From CAYZBF01 sp964476585 (GTDB taxonomy: Bacteria; Hydrothermota; UBA3072): a stretch of DNA of 12,077 nucleotides. Positions 6,132 to 12,077 of the stretch are shown here, piece after piece (position 1 is the first letter of the stretch; each line of letters starts with the position of its first letter). The stretch covers positions 1 to 12,077 of the forward strand of contig CAYZBF010000037.1 in assembly GCA_964476585.1 (NCBI GenBank), given 5' to 3'. Made by a program: the position numbers and the translations under genes. The notes under the pieces are model-generated. The model was not told where the DNA came from. It made no database searches and was given only the letters and a program-made list of their open reading frames with translations.

Positions 6132-6345
6132 TAACATAGTTTATCTATACTAATATAAATAGCAAATTTACCATATTCAACATAAACTAACATCAATTTT
6201 CTGTATAACTCCAAATATATTCTATTAAGACTGAGGATTAATGTCAAGAATAAAATGAAACCACAGATGGACGCAAATATACACATATTAACAATGACTG
6301 ATGACTAATGACTCGCGACTCTGGACTAATGACTCTTATTGTCAC
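6132..6345 (-). repeat. Dispersed promoter-bearing repeat, copy 3
   Basis: Same parts as the other copies: leader, promoter, CACAGAT box (6262-6268) and six heptamers at 6292-6333 (CAATGAC, TGATGAC, TAATGAC, TCGCGAC, TCTGGAC, TAATGAC), then TCTTATTGTCAC. Subfamily of copy 2 in the promoter spacer and pre-heptamer part, but with the longer right end of copies 1 and 4. Confidence 0.85.
6219..6247 (-). promoter_or_regulatory. Sigma-70-type promoter in repeat copy 3
   Basis: Minus strand TTGACA (6247-6242), 17-bp spacer, TAGAAT (6224-6219). Predicted start near 6212, about 97 nt ahead of the SDR start codon. Confidence 0.75.
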
Positions 6346-6357
6346 ACTGTCAGCTCC

Positions 6358-6379
6358 ATGAAATGACAACCTATTTCAT
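6358..6379. repeat. Hairpin of the G-N5-C-T family 3' of the secreted-protein gene
   Basis: ATGAAATG-ACAAC-CTATTTCAT, followed by AGGGGTCAACCCCC, which can form a small GGGGT/ACCCC stem of its own. It separates the 3' end of the 6427-8298 gene from repeat copy 3. Confidence 0.7.
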
Positions 6380-6426
6380 TAGGGGTCAACCCCCATCCCT
6401 ATTATCCCCTACAAATTTACTGCTAA

Positions 6427-8298
6427 CTATTTCAATAACAAAAGTCTCTTACTCTCATGATTTGCGCCAACCTGGAGTCGAAAAACATAAACGCCACTTG
6501 GTAATCCAACTGGAGCCCAGTGAATCTCATATTCTCCAGCCAACTGCATCTCGTTAACCAGCGTTTCGATTTCATTTCCAAGAAGATTATATAATTTCAA
6601 AATAACGCAATCAGTCTTTTGGATTGAATAACGAATCCATATTGTAGGATTAAAAGGATTTGTGTAATTTTGGCTAAGATTTAAGGATCGTGGAGTAACA
6701 GTATCGCTAGAAGCTTCCTCGACCGAGCTCTCCATTGGTTTGTAGTGATGTAGATTAATGATATCGGTTGACCAGAGCAGGAAGCTTGCCGCGTGCGAAG
6801 TCTCTGGGTAATCCAGCATCGCGTCATACAGTTGCTGCCAGCCTTTTGCAGGTCTATTAGTATTAGCATTTCTGCAGTCAAATTCTTCTTCGAACGGGTC
6901 CACCACTCCGCACTGGGTAAGGGTTCCCGGGAAAAAGATAAGCCTACGACACTCCTCATCAGTACCACATTTATTGAGAGCATATTTCATCAAATCCCGC
7001 CACTGACGAGCATGGGTATCGGTTCCACCTATGCCATATATCTCCGGAATGGGATAGGCACGCCCTGCCTTTCCTGTTTTATCTTTGATACCCCAAGATA
7101 GGTACCACCAGTCATCAAGGGTCCACTCATTCTCCTCCACCTTGCCCCCGGCTCCTAAACAATCCTCACAGGTTCCATAGTTATAATATGGCTTATCGGT
7201 TGAATCCACATAGGCTTTTGCCCAACAACGTGCACCATTGGGTCCGATTTTAGAAATGATGGAATCGTTTTGCTTCCCCCCCCAAGTCTCAATATCTATC
7301 GCGCCCGCTACAGCCAGCCGCCTGCTTCGGTCGGTCATTTCTATCCAGTTATCCACTTCATTTACCAATTCAGCCCAGGCTTGGCCGTGTTCTTCAGCTT
7401 GTAGGCTCGCAGCAGCTAAAATACGAGTATTTTTCGTCCCAATAGCTAGAGTCAGGTGGGCTGCGTGAAAGTCACTAGAGCACTCCCAATAGCCCTCCAT
7501 AAAATCTATTGCAGCATCTTTAATCTCCGAAGTGGAAAGGAATTCTCCTTCTGGTACATAATTCAAGTATGCACCATATTTACCTTCCTTGATATTCGGT
7601 TCGCCAAAATCTAGAATGACCAGCAAATTCGCATTTCCTCCTTTAAGGGCTGCAAAACAGCCTAGTTCATGTAGTTTCTCATGATCTAGCTCTTCCATGT
7701 CCTCAGTAAGAATATCATTAGTCATGTAAAGGCTAGTGGAAAACGGAGGAGGACCCGCCATGGGAATGACTTCGTCCGCGAAGTCAGAACCAGCCCAACG
7801 TACCTCCAATGAAGCCCGGCCAGGGCAACGTTGTTCGTAGTCGATTCTGAATTCATTCTCACCAGCGCTAAGCGATACAGTTTGGGGAGAGGGGTTCTGA
7901 TCGTCGTCAGGCCAGTACCAACCCTGATCCATGATCTCATCCCCTTTAAGAAACAGGCGGGCGCCGTCGTCCACATCGGAGAGTCTAAAAGTGTATTCTC
8001 CGTCAATTGGCACGATAAGCTTGCCTTCCCAGCTTACGCTCCAGTCACCGCCATCAGCCAGTTCATCAATCAACTTGCAACTTGGGAGAGGTGGGCTTTC
8101 CCCAAAACATTCCAGATGGAAGTCGATAGGTACTGTGTAAGGTCTGGAAAGAAGAGAATCGAGCAGGTCAGCCCCATCGTAAAAAGTGGCTGTAAAGCTT
8201 TCTCGGTCAAAGCCGCGTTCTTGAGTTGGACTTTCCATGCTAGCCTGCAAATTCATGCTCATTAGAAAAACAAAACCAGCGAATAATTTTACCTTCAT
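6427..8298 (-). CDS. Secreted PA14-domain protein with glycosidase-like middle and type IX sorting domain
   Basis: The 623-residue protein has four parts. A signal peptide covers residues 1-20 (cleavage near LQAS). A PA14-like carbohydrate-binding beta domain lies at about 34-183 (WEGKLIVPIDGEYTFRLSDVDDGARLFLKG). A middle domain at about 186-525 includes ILDFGEP, HGQAWAELVNEV, AIDIETWGG, WWYLSWG, PIPEIYG and ARQWRDLMKYA. A sorting domain at about 540-623 (LNLSQNYTNPFNPT ... LPSGVYVFRLQVG) is the type A signal for outer-membrane export by the Por system. The middle resembles glycoside-hydrolase-like secreted proteins I recall from actinobacteria; its reaction is unknown. A longer frame begins at TTG 8322, but ATG 8298 has AGGAGG nine bases upstream and starts directly on the signal peptide, so I chose it. 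Driven by repeat copy 4. Confidence 0.85.
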   Translation of the reverse strand: MKVKLFAGFVFLMSMNLQASMESPTQERGFDRESFTATFYDGADLLDSLLSRPYTVPIDFHLECFGESPPLPSCKLIDELADGGDWSVSWEGKLIVPIDGEYTFRLSDVDDGARLFLKGDEIMDQGWYWPDDDQNPSPQTVSLSAGENEFRIDYEQRCPGRASLEVRWAGSDFADEVIPMAGPPPFSTSLYMTNDILTEDMEELDHEKLHELGCFAALKGGNANLLVILDFGEPNIKEGKYGAYLNYVPEGEFLSTSEIKDAAIDFMEGYWECSSDFHAAHLTLAIGTKNTRILAAASLQAEEHGQAWAELVNEVDNWIEMTDRSRRLAVAGAIDIETWGGKQNDSIISKIGPNGARCWAKAYVDSTDKPYYNYGTCEDCLGAGGKVEENEWTLDDWWYLSWGIKDKTGKAGRAYPIPEIYGIGGTDTHARQWRDLMKYALNKCGTDEECRRLIFFPGTLTQCGVVDPFEEEFDCRNANTNRPAKGWQQLYDAMLDYPETSHAASFLLWSTDIINLHHYKPMESSVEEASSDTVTPRSLNLSQNYTNPFNPTIWIRYSIQKTDCVILKLYNLLGNEIETLVNEMQLAGEYEIHWAPVGLPSGVYVFRLQVGANHESKRLLLLK

Positions 8299-8337
8299 TG
8301 TTCTATTCCTCCTATTGTTCAATAGTCAACTAGTGTC

Positions 8338-8576
8338 TAACATAGTTTATGTGTACTAATGTAAACAGCAAATATACCAATTAAAGCCATATAAACTGAT
8401 TCCGATCTTTCTGGATAACTCCATATATATTCTATTAATACCAATGATTAATGTCAAGAATAAAATAAAACCACAGATGAACGTAAATTACCGCAGATTT
8501 ATTCTGGTAACTAATGACTGATGACTAAAGACTCGCGACTCTGGACTAATGACTCTTATTGTCACAGAGTTTACCC
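8338..8576 (-). repeat. Dispersed promoter-bearing repeat, copy 4
   Basis: Near twin of copy 1 from the leader through TTTACCC, including CCGCAGATTTATTCTGG ahead of six heptamers at 8512-8553 and a CACAGAT box at 8472-8478. The differences are scattered substitutions and a one-base change in promoter spacing. It drives the secreted-protein gene at 8298. Confidence 0.85.
8429..8457 (-). promoter_or_regulatory. Sigma-70-type promoter in repeat copy 4
   Basis: Minus strand TTGACA (8457-8452), 17-bp spacer, TAGAAT (8434-8429). Predicted start near 8422, leaving about 124 nt of leader. Confidence 0.75.
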
Positions 8577-8658
8577 AATGGAATGAGAATCTATTCCATT
8601 TAGGCCTGCCAAATGAAGTGAGTATCTACTTCATAATGGGTCATCCCCCGTCCCCATT
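8577..8658. repeat. Two hairpins matching the left-end cluster
   Basis: AATGGAATG-AGAAT-CTATTCCATT (8577-8600) and ATGAAGTG-AGTAT-CTACTTCAT (8613-8634), joined by TAGGCCTGCCAA and ending ATGGGTCATCCCCC. The second hairpin and linker are identical to 84-123 at the left end, so this is a recent copy of that block. It lies 3' of the DUF5661 gene. Confidence 0.8.
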
Positions 8659-8675
8659 TATCTATTTAACATCCG

Positions 8676-8951
8676 TTATTTTTTATCTTCCCAATATTCT
8701 TCAGCTTCTTTTTCCATATTTTCCAATCTATCATAATAATCCGGAAACTCATTAAGATGCGCAAGTGCAATTTTCCCGGTCAACAGTTGGTCATCATTTG
8801 TTACATTGGTCAATTCGTCCACTTTCCCATGCTCAAGTTCAACGTCCATTCCCATTCTAAATTGTTCAACATCAAATTTATCCCATTTTATTCCAAGCTT
8901 TTCTCCAATAGATTTAGCTTCTTCATAGCTAAAAGTTTTTTTTGAAGACAT
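8676..8951 (-). CDS. DUF5661-family small protein
   Basis: This 91-residue, acidic, probably cytoplasmic protein has the DUF5661 pattern: YEEAKSIGEKLGIKWDKFD near the start, then EQFRMGMDVELEHG, TNVTNDDQLLTGKIALAHL and NEFPDYYDRLENME. The family is small and conserved and has no established function. ATG at 8951 follows GGAGG with a short gap. It does not use the dispersed promoter repeat; a TATAAA lies about 35 bases upstream, but I found no good -35. It is followed 3' by the hairpin pair at 8577-8634. Confidence 0.8.
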   Translation of the reverse strand: MSSKKTFSYEEAKSIGEKLGIKWDKFDVEQFRMGMDVELEHGKVDELTNVTNDDQLLTGKIALAHLNEFPDYYDRLENMEKEAEEYWEDKK

Positions 8952-9113
8952 CCTATCCTCCTTAAATTAGAGTTTTTATAGTTACATTAATTTCTTTTTT
9001 CCGAGAATATCTGTAAATCCAATTTATTCGTTTTTTATATAAATTCTAAGGAGATCTTTTCGAGAAGTCAAAACCCATTATTAAAAACAAATATAGAAAA
9101 AGATTTTATTAAA

Positions 9114-9168
9114 CTTATAGGGCTTAAATCTAAACATTGAACATCTTCTTCTTAATTCTCTTTTCCAC
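9114..9168. repeat. Direct repeat A flanking the MscS gene
   Basis: CTTATAGGGCTTAAATC followed by TAAACATTGAACATCTTCTT closely matches repeat B at 10506-10557. The two copies bracket the MscS gene in the same orientation. The rest of 8952-9229 is AT-rich and holds no convincing gene. Confidence 0.6.
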
Positions 9169-9229
9169 TATATTTACACTTATTTGTCAATTGTTGAGAT
9201 GCGTCCCCATATTTCCACTAATTCAATTC

Positions 9230-10366
9230 TTAATCAGTTTGTTCACTTTGGTGCGACCAGTCTCTAGAGAGATCGATGTTAAGAGGATATTTCTTATCTC
9301 CGGCGAGATGTAAAGTCTGTGTGGGAAAAGCAAAGTCAATACCTTCGGAATTGAATCGGTTCAGAATTTCAGAGTTAACTTTCTCATTGAAACTCATAAA
9401 ATCCCAGTAGTTAGGAGGGTGATACCAATATATAACAAGGATATTGAGAGAATCGCTGTTGAAATTGTTGAAGAAAACCCGGGGTGGGTACTCATGCTTC
9501 ATACCCTCGTGATCTTTCAATATCTCCTTTATTATTTCCACAGACATCTTAACTTTCTCATATGGAGTATCGTATGTAATGGCTATATTAAAAAGCCTTC
9601 GTATGTAAGGTCTCCTGCCAATATTTTGAATAGTCTTCCTAGCTAACTCACCATTTGGGATTGAAACAAGATGCCCCTCCAATGTCCGTATTCGAGTAGA
9701 ACGGAGTCCGACATCTTCCACCGGTCCATCATAACCATCAATAACAACACGCTCTCCTATTTGAAATGGCTTGTCAGTGAAAATTGCCAGAGAACCAAAA
9801 AAGTTTTTCAGTGTATCCTGGGAAGCTAGTGCAACAGCCAAACCTCCTATCCCTAAGCCTGCAATTACGGAGGTTAGTGGTTTGTCAATAAGGATTGTTA
9901 CGGCCTGCAAGAGTACAATGATAATAATGGTAATTCTAAGAGCTCTGCCGACTAAAACAGTCAACATACCACTTACAGTACTTTCAGCACTAACCGCTAG
10001 ATCGCGCATACGGCTATCTACGACGTCGACTAGAGCGTAAGCTAAACGTCCAATCGCTAATATAAATAAAATTGCTGTAACAGTCTGAAAAAAGGATGAA
10101 ACGGATTCGCTCATAGACATATAAGACAGTCCTAATTTCAGTACTATCACGAAATAAAAAAGGAGAATGGATCGTCTTATTGCCTGAACTGTGATACTAG
10201 CTAGTTTTCTACCTTTTTCATCAAGCCTATCTGCGCTTCTTCTTAGCAAAAATAGTGAGATCTGCCATAAAATTAGAAAACCCAGGATAGTAAGAAGTAA
10301 ACCCGTGTACTGCCAAATAGTGTTTCCTGCTATCTCTTTAATCGTCAAAAACTTCCAGTTTTTCAT
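9230..10366 (-). CDS. MscS-family mechanosensitive channel
   Basis: This 378-residue inner-membrane protein has membrane helices at about 20-41, 67-84, 92-115 and 133-156. The MscS pore helix and upper beta domain follow at about 161-205 (VIAGLGIGGLAVALASQDTL, then NFFGSLAIFTDKPFQIGERV). IPNGELARKTIQNIGRR (236-252) and the closing IDFAFPTQTLHLAG (343-356) are typical of the family. MscS channels open under membrane tension and release solutes during osmotic downshock. There are more N-terminal helices than the three of E. coli MscS, which is common in the family. ATG at 10366 follows GGGAGGG by seven bases. Its own promoter is at 10439-10467. The gene is bracketed by direct repeats A and B. 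Confidence 0.93.
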   Translation of the reverse strand: MKNWKFLTIKEIAGNTIWQYTGLLLTILGFLILWQISLFLLRRSADRLDEKGRKLASITVQAIRRSILLFYFVIVLKLGLSYMSMSESVSSFFQTVTAILFILAIGRLAYALVDVVDSRMRDLAVSAESTVSGMLTVLVGRALRITIIIIVLLQAVTILIDKPLTSVIAGLGIGGLAVALASQDTLKNFFGSLAIFTDKPFQIGERVVIDGYDGPVEDVGLRSTRIRTLEGHLVSIPNGELARKTIQNIGRRPYIRRLFNIAITYDTPYEKVKMSVEIIKEILKDHEGMKHEYPPRVFFNNFNSDSLNILVIYWYHPPNYWDFMSFNEKVNSEILNRFNSEGIDFAFPTQTLHLAGDKKYPLNIDLSRDWSHQSEQTD

Positions 10367-10438
10367 GATTTTTCCCTCCCTGTAATAAACTATTAATTGT
10401 CTATGTTTTTAACTCAAAATTTACGTACCGTGCATTTA

Positions 10439-10467
10439 ATCTTATCTGTTATTAATTCAAAAATCAA
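10439..10467 (-). promoter_or_regulatory. Likely promoter of the MscS gene
   Basis: Minus strand TTGATT (10467-10462), 17-bp spacer, TAAGAT (10444-10439). Each hexamer matches four of six consensus bases. Start near 10432 would give a leader of about 66 nt. Confidence 0.45.
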
Positions 10468-10505
10468 GTATGATTGATTGTAATGATAGCAAAAAAGCTT
10501 ACATG

Positions 10506-10557
10506 CTTATAGGTCAAATCTAAACATTGGACATCTTCTTCTCAATTACCTCTCCAC
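10506..10557. repeat. Direct repeat B, at the break in a truncated gene
   Basis: CTTATAGGTCAAATC then TAAACATTGGACATCTTCTT, matching repeat A at 9114-9168. On the minus strand the repeat begins near where the reading frame of the remnant at 10546-10599 ends. Confidence 0.6.
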
Positions 10558-10599
10558 CCTCTTCGCATCCTTCCCATTTTTTGAGATTATAATAGGCAT
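10546..10599 (-). pseudogene. 5' remnant of a gene cut off after 17 codons
   Basis: ATG at 10599 follows a strong GGGAGG (10611-10606) by six bases and is preceded by a promoter at 10632-10660, so the 5' signals of a real gene are intact. The frame reads MPIIISKNGKDAKRVER and stops at 10546, inside repeat B. This N-terminus resembles, from memory, proteins that begin MPIIISK and continue into an endonuclease-like domain; that is uncertain. I found no continuation further left in 10367-10505. The likely history is truncation by deletion or by insertion at the repeat. A functional 17-residue peptide is the alternative. Confidence 0.5.
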
Positions 10600-10631
10600 C
10601 TATCACCTCCCTAGATTTTAATCTTATTAAT

Positions 10632-10660
10632 ATCTTAGTATAAAAATCTGGAATAGTCAA
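10632..10660 (-). promoter_or_regulatory. Promoter ahead of the truncated gene
   Basis: Minus strand TTGACT (10660-10655), 17-bp spacer, TAAGAT (10637-10632), about 35 bp from the start codon at 10599. The -10 matches the MscS promoter's hexamer. Confidence 0.5.
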
Positions 10661-10705
10661 GAATATGCTAATTAACAAGTGAATTAAAATTTGATGGAAT
10701 TAAAA

Positions 10706-10738
10706 AATGTCAAAAATTGAAAATTGAAGACCTGACCC
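10706..10738. repeat. AT-rich motif ending in GAAGACCTGACCC
   Basis: Contains AAAAATTGAAAATTGAAG followed by ACCTGACCC, just 3' of the CPBP gene. On the minus strand it gives GAAG/CTTC around GGTCAGGT, then a T-rich run, so it could act as a weak terminator. I recall similar GACCTGACCC tails scattered in other genomes near IS200-like elements, from memory only. Confidence 0.4.
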
Positions 10739-10759
10739 TTCTTAACCTAAACCTTACCC

Positions 10760-11782
10760 CTATTTTGCTACCTGATACACTGCTGGATGATTGGAGGGTA
10801 GCTTCTTCCACATTCTGTCGCTAAAGATTATGACCAGCACGGCAACATACATCGTCACAGTATGTACTGGCCAATCAATATCTGGTATAAATGCAAAGGT
10901 GGTGTTTGCTCCTGCGTGGGCGATACCTGCCACCAGGATGCTACCTTTGCTTCTATTGTATAGCCATCCAATAATCACTGTAGCGGGTATCAGGAGTACA
11001 AAGGTTCTTATCCAGTACTCCCATGTATCTATAGGCTGCCCTTCGCCATACCATAAAAACAGATGCCAGATAGCCCAGAAAAACGTCATAACAAGGCTAG
11101 CTATTAATGGGCTAAGGCGGGCTTGCAGCCTTGGCCACGCAAATCCGCGCCACCCAATCTCTTCACCTGTTCCATTAAAAAAGAAGAACTGGTATAGGAA
11201 CTTTACCACAATCAACCCAGTGAGCGGAACACTTTTGGCGGACAGGCTGGTGGATGTGACAGGCCACCTGCCAAGAAAATAACTTATTAGTATAGAAAGT
11301 AAACTCAATCCGGAGACTAAAACCAACGCCAGCACAGCCCATCCTGCAACACCACACAGGTTAAACAACGAAGCCAGATACCGCCTTACCGCTGGCGCCC
11401 TAGAATAAGCCATGCTGATGACATAAGCTACAGGAAGCGCGAGAAATATGGCTAAAACTGCAAACATAGGGGATACGGGTGCGCGGTTAAGAAAATTTTG
11501 ATTGGCAAGAAACACGAGTGTAGAAACTCCTAACGCTATAAAAAATGCAATCCAGGTAGTTCTAGTCCTCTTAGACTTGGGCTCTTTGTTGGAGACCGCT
11601 GTGACGATAATTCCCGCCAGCGCTGGTCCACATGTTGCGATGGATGCCAAAGGAGCCAGCAAGAACTGCCCATGCCTAATCACCGCGCTATAAGAGAAAC
11701 CAAGCCCCCAGGTAATCAAAAAAGTGATGCAAAAGAATGCCAGGACTTGATGATGCCGTATCCAATTGGTGAAGCTCTTCAT
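10760..11782 (-). CDS. CPBP-family (CAAX protease/Abi) intramembrane metalloprotease
   Basis: The 340-residue protein has about eight membrane helices. The catalytic signature is complete: E207-E208-x3-R212 (GEEIGWRGFAWPRLQ), FFWAIWH with H240, and HAGANT with H289 and N293. CPBP proteases are glutamate- and metal-dependent intramembrane enzymes related to Rce1. In bacteria they are linked to bacteriocin immunity, peptide maturation or membrane signalling, and the substrate here is unknown. A longer frame opens at TTG 11833, but ATG 11782 has AAGGAG eight bases upstream and begins a typical N-terminus, so I prefer it. Composition is more balanced than the AT-rich flanks. The promoter is in dispersed repeat copy 5, giving a leader of about 120 nt. 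Confidence 0.9.
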   Translation of the reverse strand: MKSFTNWIRHHQVLAFFCITFLITWGLGFSYSAVIRHGQFLLAPLASIATCGPALAGIIVTAVSNKEPKSKRTRTTWIAFFIALGVSTLVFLANQNFLNRAPVSPMFAVLAIFLALPVAYVISMAYSRAPAVRRYLASLFNLCGVAGWAVLALVLVSGLSLLSILISYFLGRWPVTSTSLSAKSVPLTGLIVVKFLYQFFFFNGTGEEIGWRGFAWPRLQARLSPLIASLVMTFFWAIWHLFLWYGEGQPIDTWEYWIRTFVLLIPATVIIGWLYNRSKGSILVAGIAHAGANTTFAFIPDIDWPVHTVTMYVAVLVIIFSDRMWKKLPSNHPAVYQVAK

Positions 11783-11843
11783 GAGATTACTCCTTTCATA
11801 AAAGGTTTTAATCAAAAAAATCCATGCCAACAAATTAGAGGTC

Positions 11844-11939
11844 TAACATAGCTTATGTGTACTAATGCAAACATAAAATATAACTTATATTTTGTATGAA
11901 TCTATATTTATTCTATTAAAATTAAATATCCATGTCAAG
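11844..11939 (-). repeat. Dispersed promoter-bearing repeat, copy 5 (divergent, short)
   Basis: Shares the leader end (complement of TAACATAGCTTATGTGTACT at 11844-11863) and the promoter with copies 1-4, but lacks the CACAGAT box and the heptamers. A faint match, CCTTATTGTTTACCC (12004-12018), recalls the TCTTATTGTCAC...TTTACCC right end of copies 1 and 4, so the middle may have been lost or diverged. Confidence 0.7.
11910..11938 (-). promoter_or_regulatory. Sigma-70-type promoter in repeat copy 5
   Basis: Minus strand TTGACA (11938-11933), 17-bp spacer, TAGAAT (11915-11910), reading into the CPBP gene at 11782. The hexamers are kept although the spacer sequence has changed. Confidence 0.75.
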
Positions 11940-12037
11940 AAGTTTATGGAAAAAAATTAGAATTTTTTAAAAAATATTATATAACCTGGATGCTATAAAT
12001 TGTCCTTATTGTTTACCCAACTTGTCCTGCTTGCCAC

Positions 12038-12077
12038 ACTTGTCATATGTAATGCGTAGCTATTACTGTATGATGTA
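12038..12077. repeat. Exact 40-bp copy of 2642-2681, with one hairpin
   Basis: Identical to 2642-2681 and running off the window edge, so the true repeat may be longer. It includes the family hairpin GTAATG-CGTAG-CTATTAC (12049-12066) and the start of a second one. Confidence 0.85.

Noticed and set aside
7831..8265. Long plus-strand open frames opposite the secreted protein, also at 5603-5842, 6793-7101 and 10791-11282
   Set aside because: They are antisense to well-supported genes, have no recognisable domains and no ribosome sites worth noting.
6427..8322. TTG start at 8322 for the secreted protein
   Set aside because: That start would put the AGGAGG ribosome site inside the coding region; ATG 8298 has proper spacing and begins at the signal peptide.
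8335..8345. GTCTAAC next to the dispersed repeat fits the RYYYAAC core of integron attC sites
   Set aside because: Only two of five copies have it (8335 and 11842 regions), no matching GTTRRRY arm or attC fold was found, and it lies on the 5' side of the gene, not the 3' side.
8358..8426. 22-codon open frame in the leaders of copies 1 and 4 (starts MELSRK / MKLSRK)
   Set aside because: Copies 2 and 3 have a one-base length change that shifts the frame, copy 5 lacks the start, there is no ribosome site, and three of the five differences between copies 1 and 4 change the residue.
10760..11833. TTG start at 11833 for the CPBP protease
   Set aside because: ATG 11782 has AAGGAG at good spacing, and the extra 17 residues would run into the leader area of repeat copy 5.

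Overview
This is a bacterial accessory-type region of about 12 kb. Protein-coding genes fill roughly three quarters of it, and the gaps are unusually rich in repeats. The best taxonomic clue is the 6427-8298 protein. Its C-terminus has the LNLSQNYTNPFNPT / SGVYVFRL pattern of type IX (Por) sorting domains, which points to the FCB superphylum and its candidate phyla (Marinimicrobia, Cloacimonadota, Zixibacteria, KSB1, WOR-3 and similar; I cannot choose among them). True Bacteroidota are less likely, because almost every gene has a strong AGGAGG-type Shine-Dalgarno and several have textbook TTGACA / TATAAT-like promoters. By eye, base composition is uneven: 191-2407 is very AT-rich, while the genes at 4373-6115 and 10760-11782 are close to balanced. 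This suggests genes of mixed origin.

Layout, left to right: a hairpin-repeat cluster (1-160); an ANT(6)-type aminoglycoside adenylyltransferase (-); a HEPN / winged-helix-nucleotidyltransferase toxin-antitoxin-like pair (-); a second hairpin cluster (2598-2758); a four-helix membrane protein (-); the only plus-strand gene, a membrane protein with a zinc ribbon; a membrane-anchored YbjQ-family protein (-); an SDR oxidoreductase (-); a secreted PA14 protein with a sorting domain (-); a DUF5661 protein (-); an MscS channel (-); a gene remnant; and a CPBP/CAAX-type membrane protease (-). Apart from the HEPN-nucleotidyltransferase pair, the genes look like single transcription units with unrelated functions, more like a collection of acquired single-gene modules than a pathway.

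The most notable signal is between the genes. (1) A dispersed repeat of about 100-240 bp occurs five times (1108, 4970, 6132, 8338, 11844), each time directly upstream of a minus-strand gene. Each copy holds the same promoter (TTGACA, 16-17 bp, TAGAAT) and a conserved leader. Four copies also carry an upstream CACAGAT-like box and a run of TNNNGAC heptamers. (2) A family of at least 15 short hairpins fits one formula: stem, G, five free bases, C, an extra T, stem. The stem sequences change together, so the fold is kept rather than the sequence. These hairpins lie just beyond the 3' ends of genes. Together, promoter repeat and 3' hairpins frame several genes as promoter-gene-hairpin units. I saw no transposase, integrase or RAYT gene in the window to explain them. 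No rRNA, tRNA or CRISPR array was recognised.
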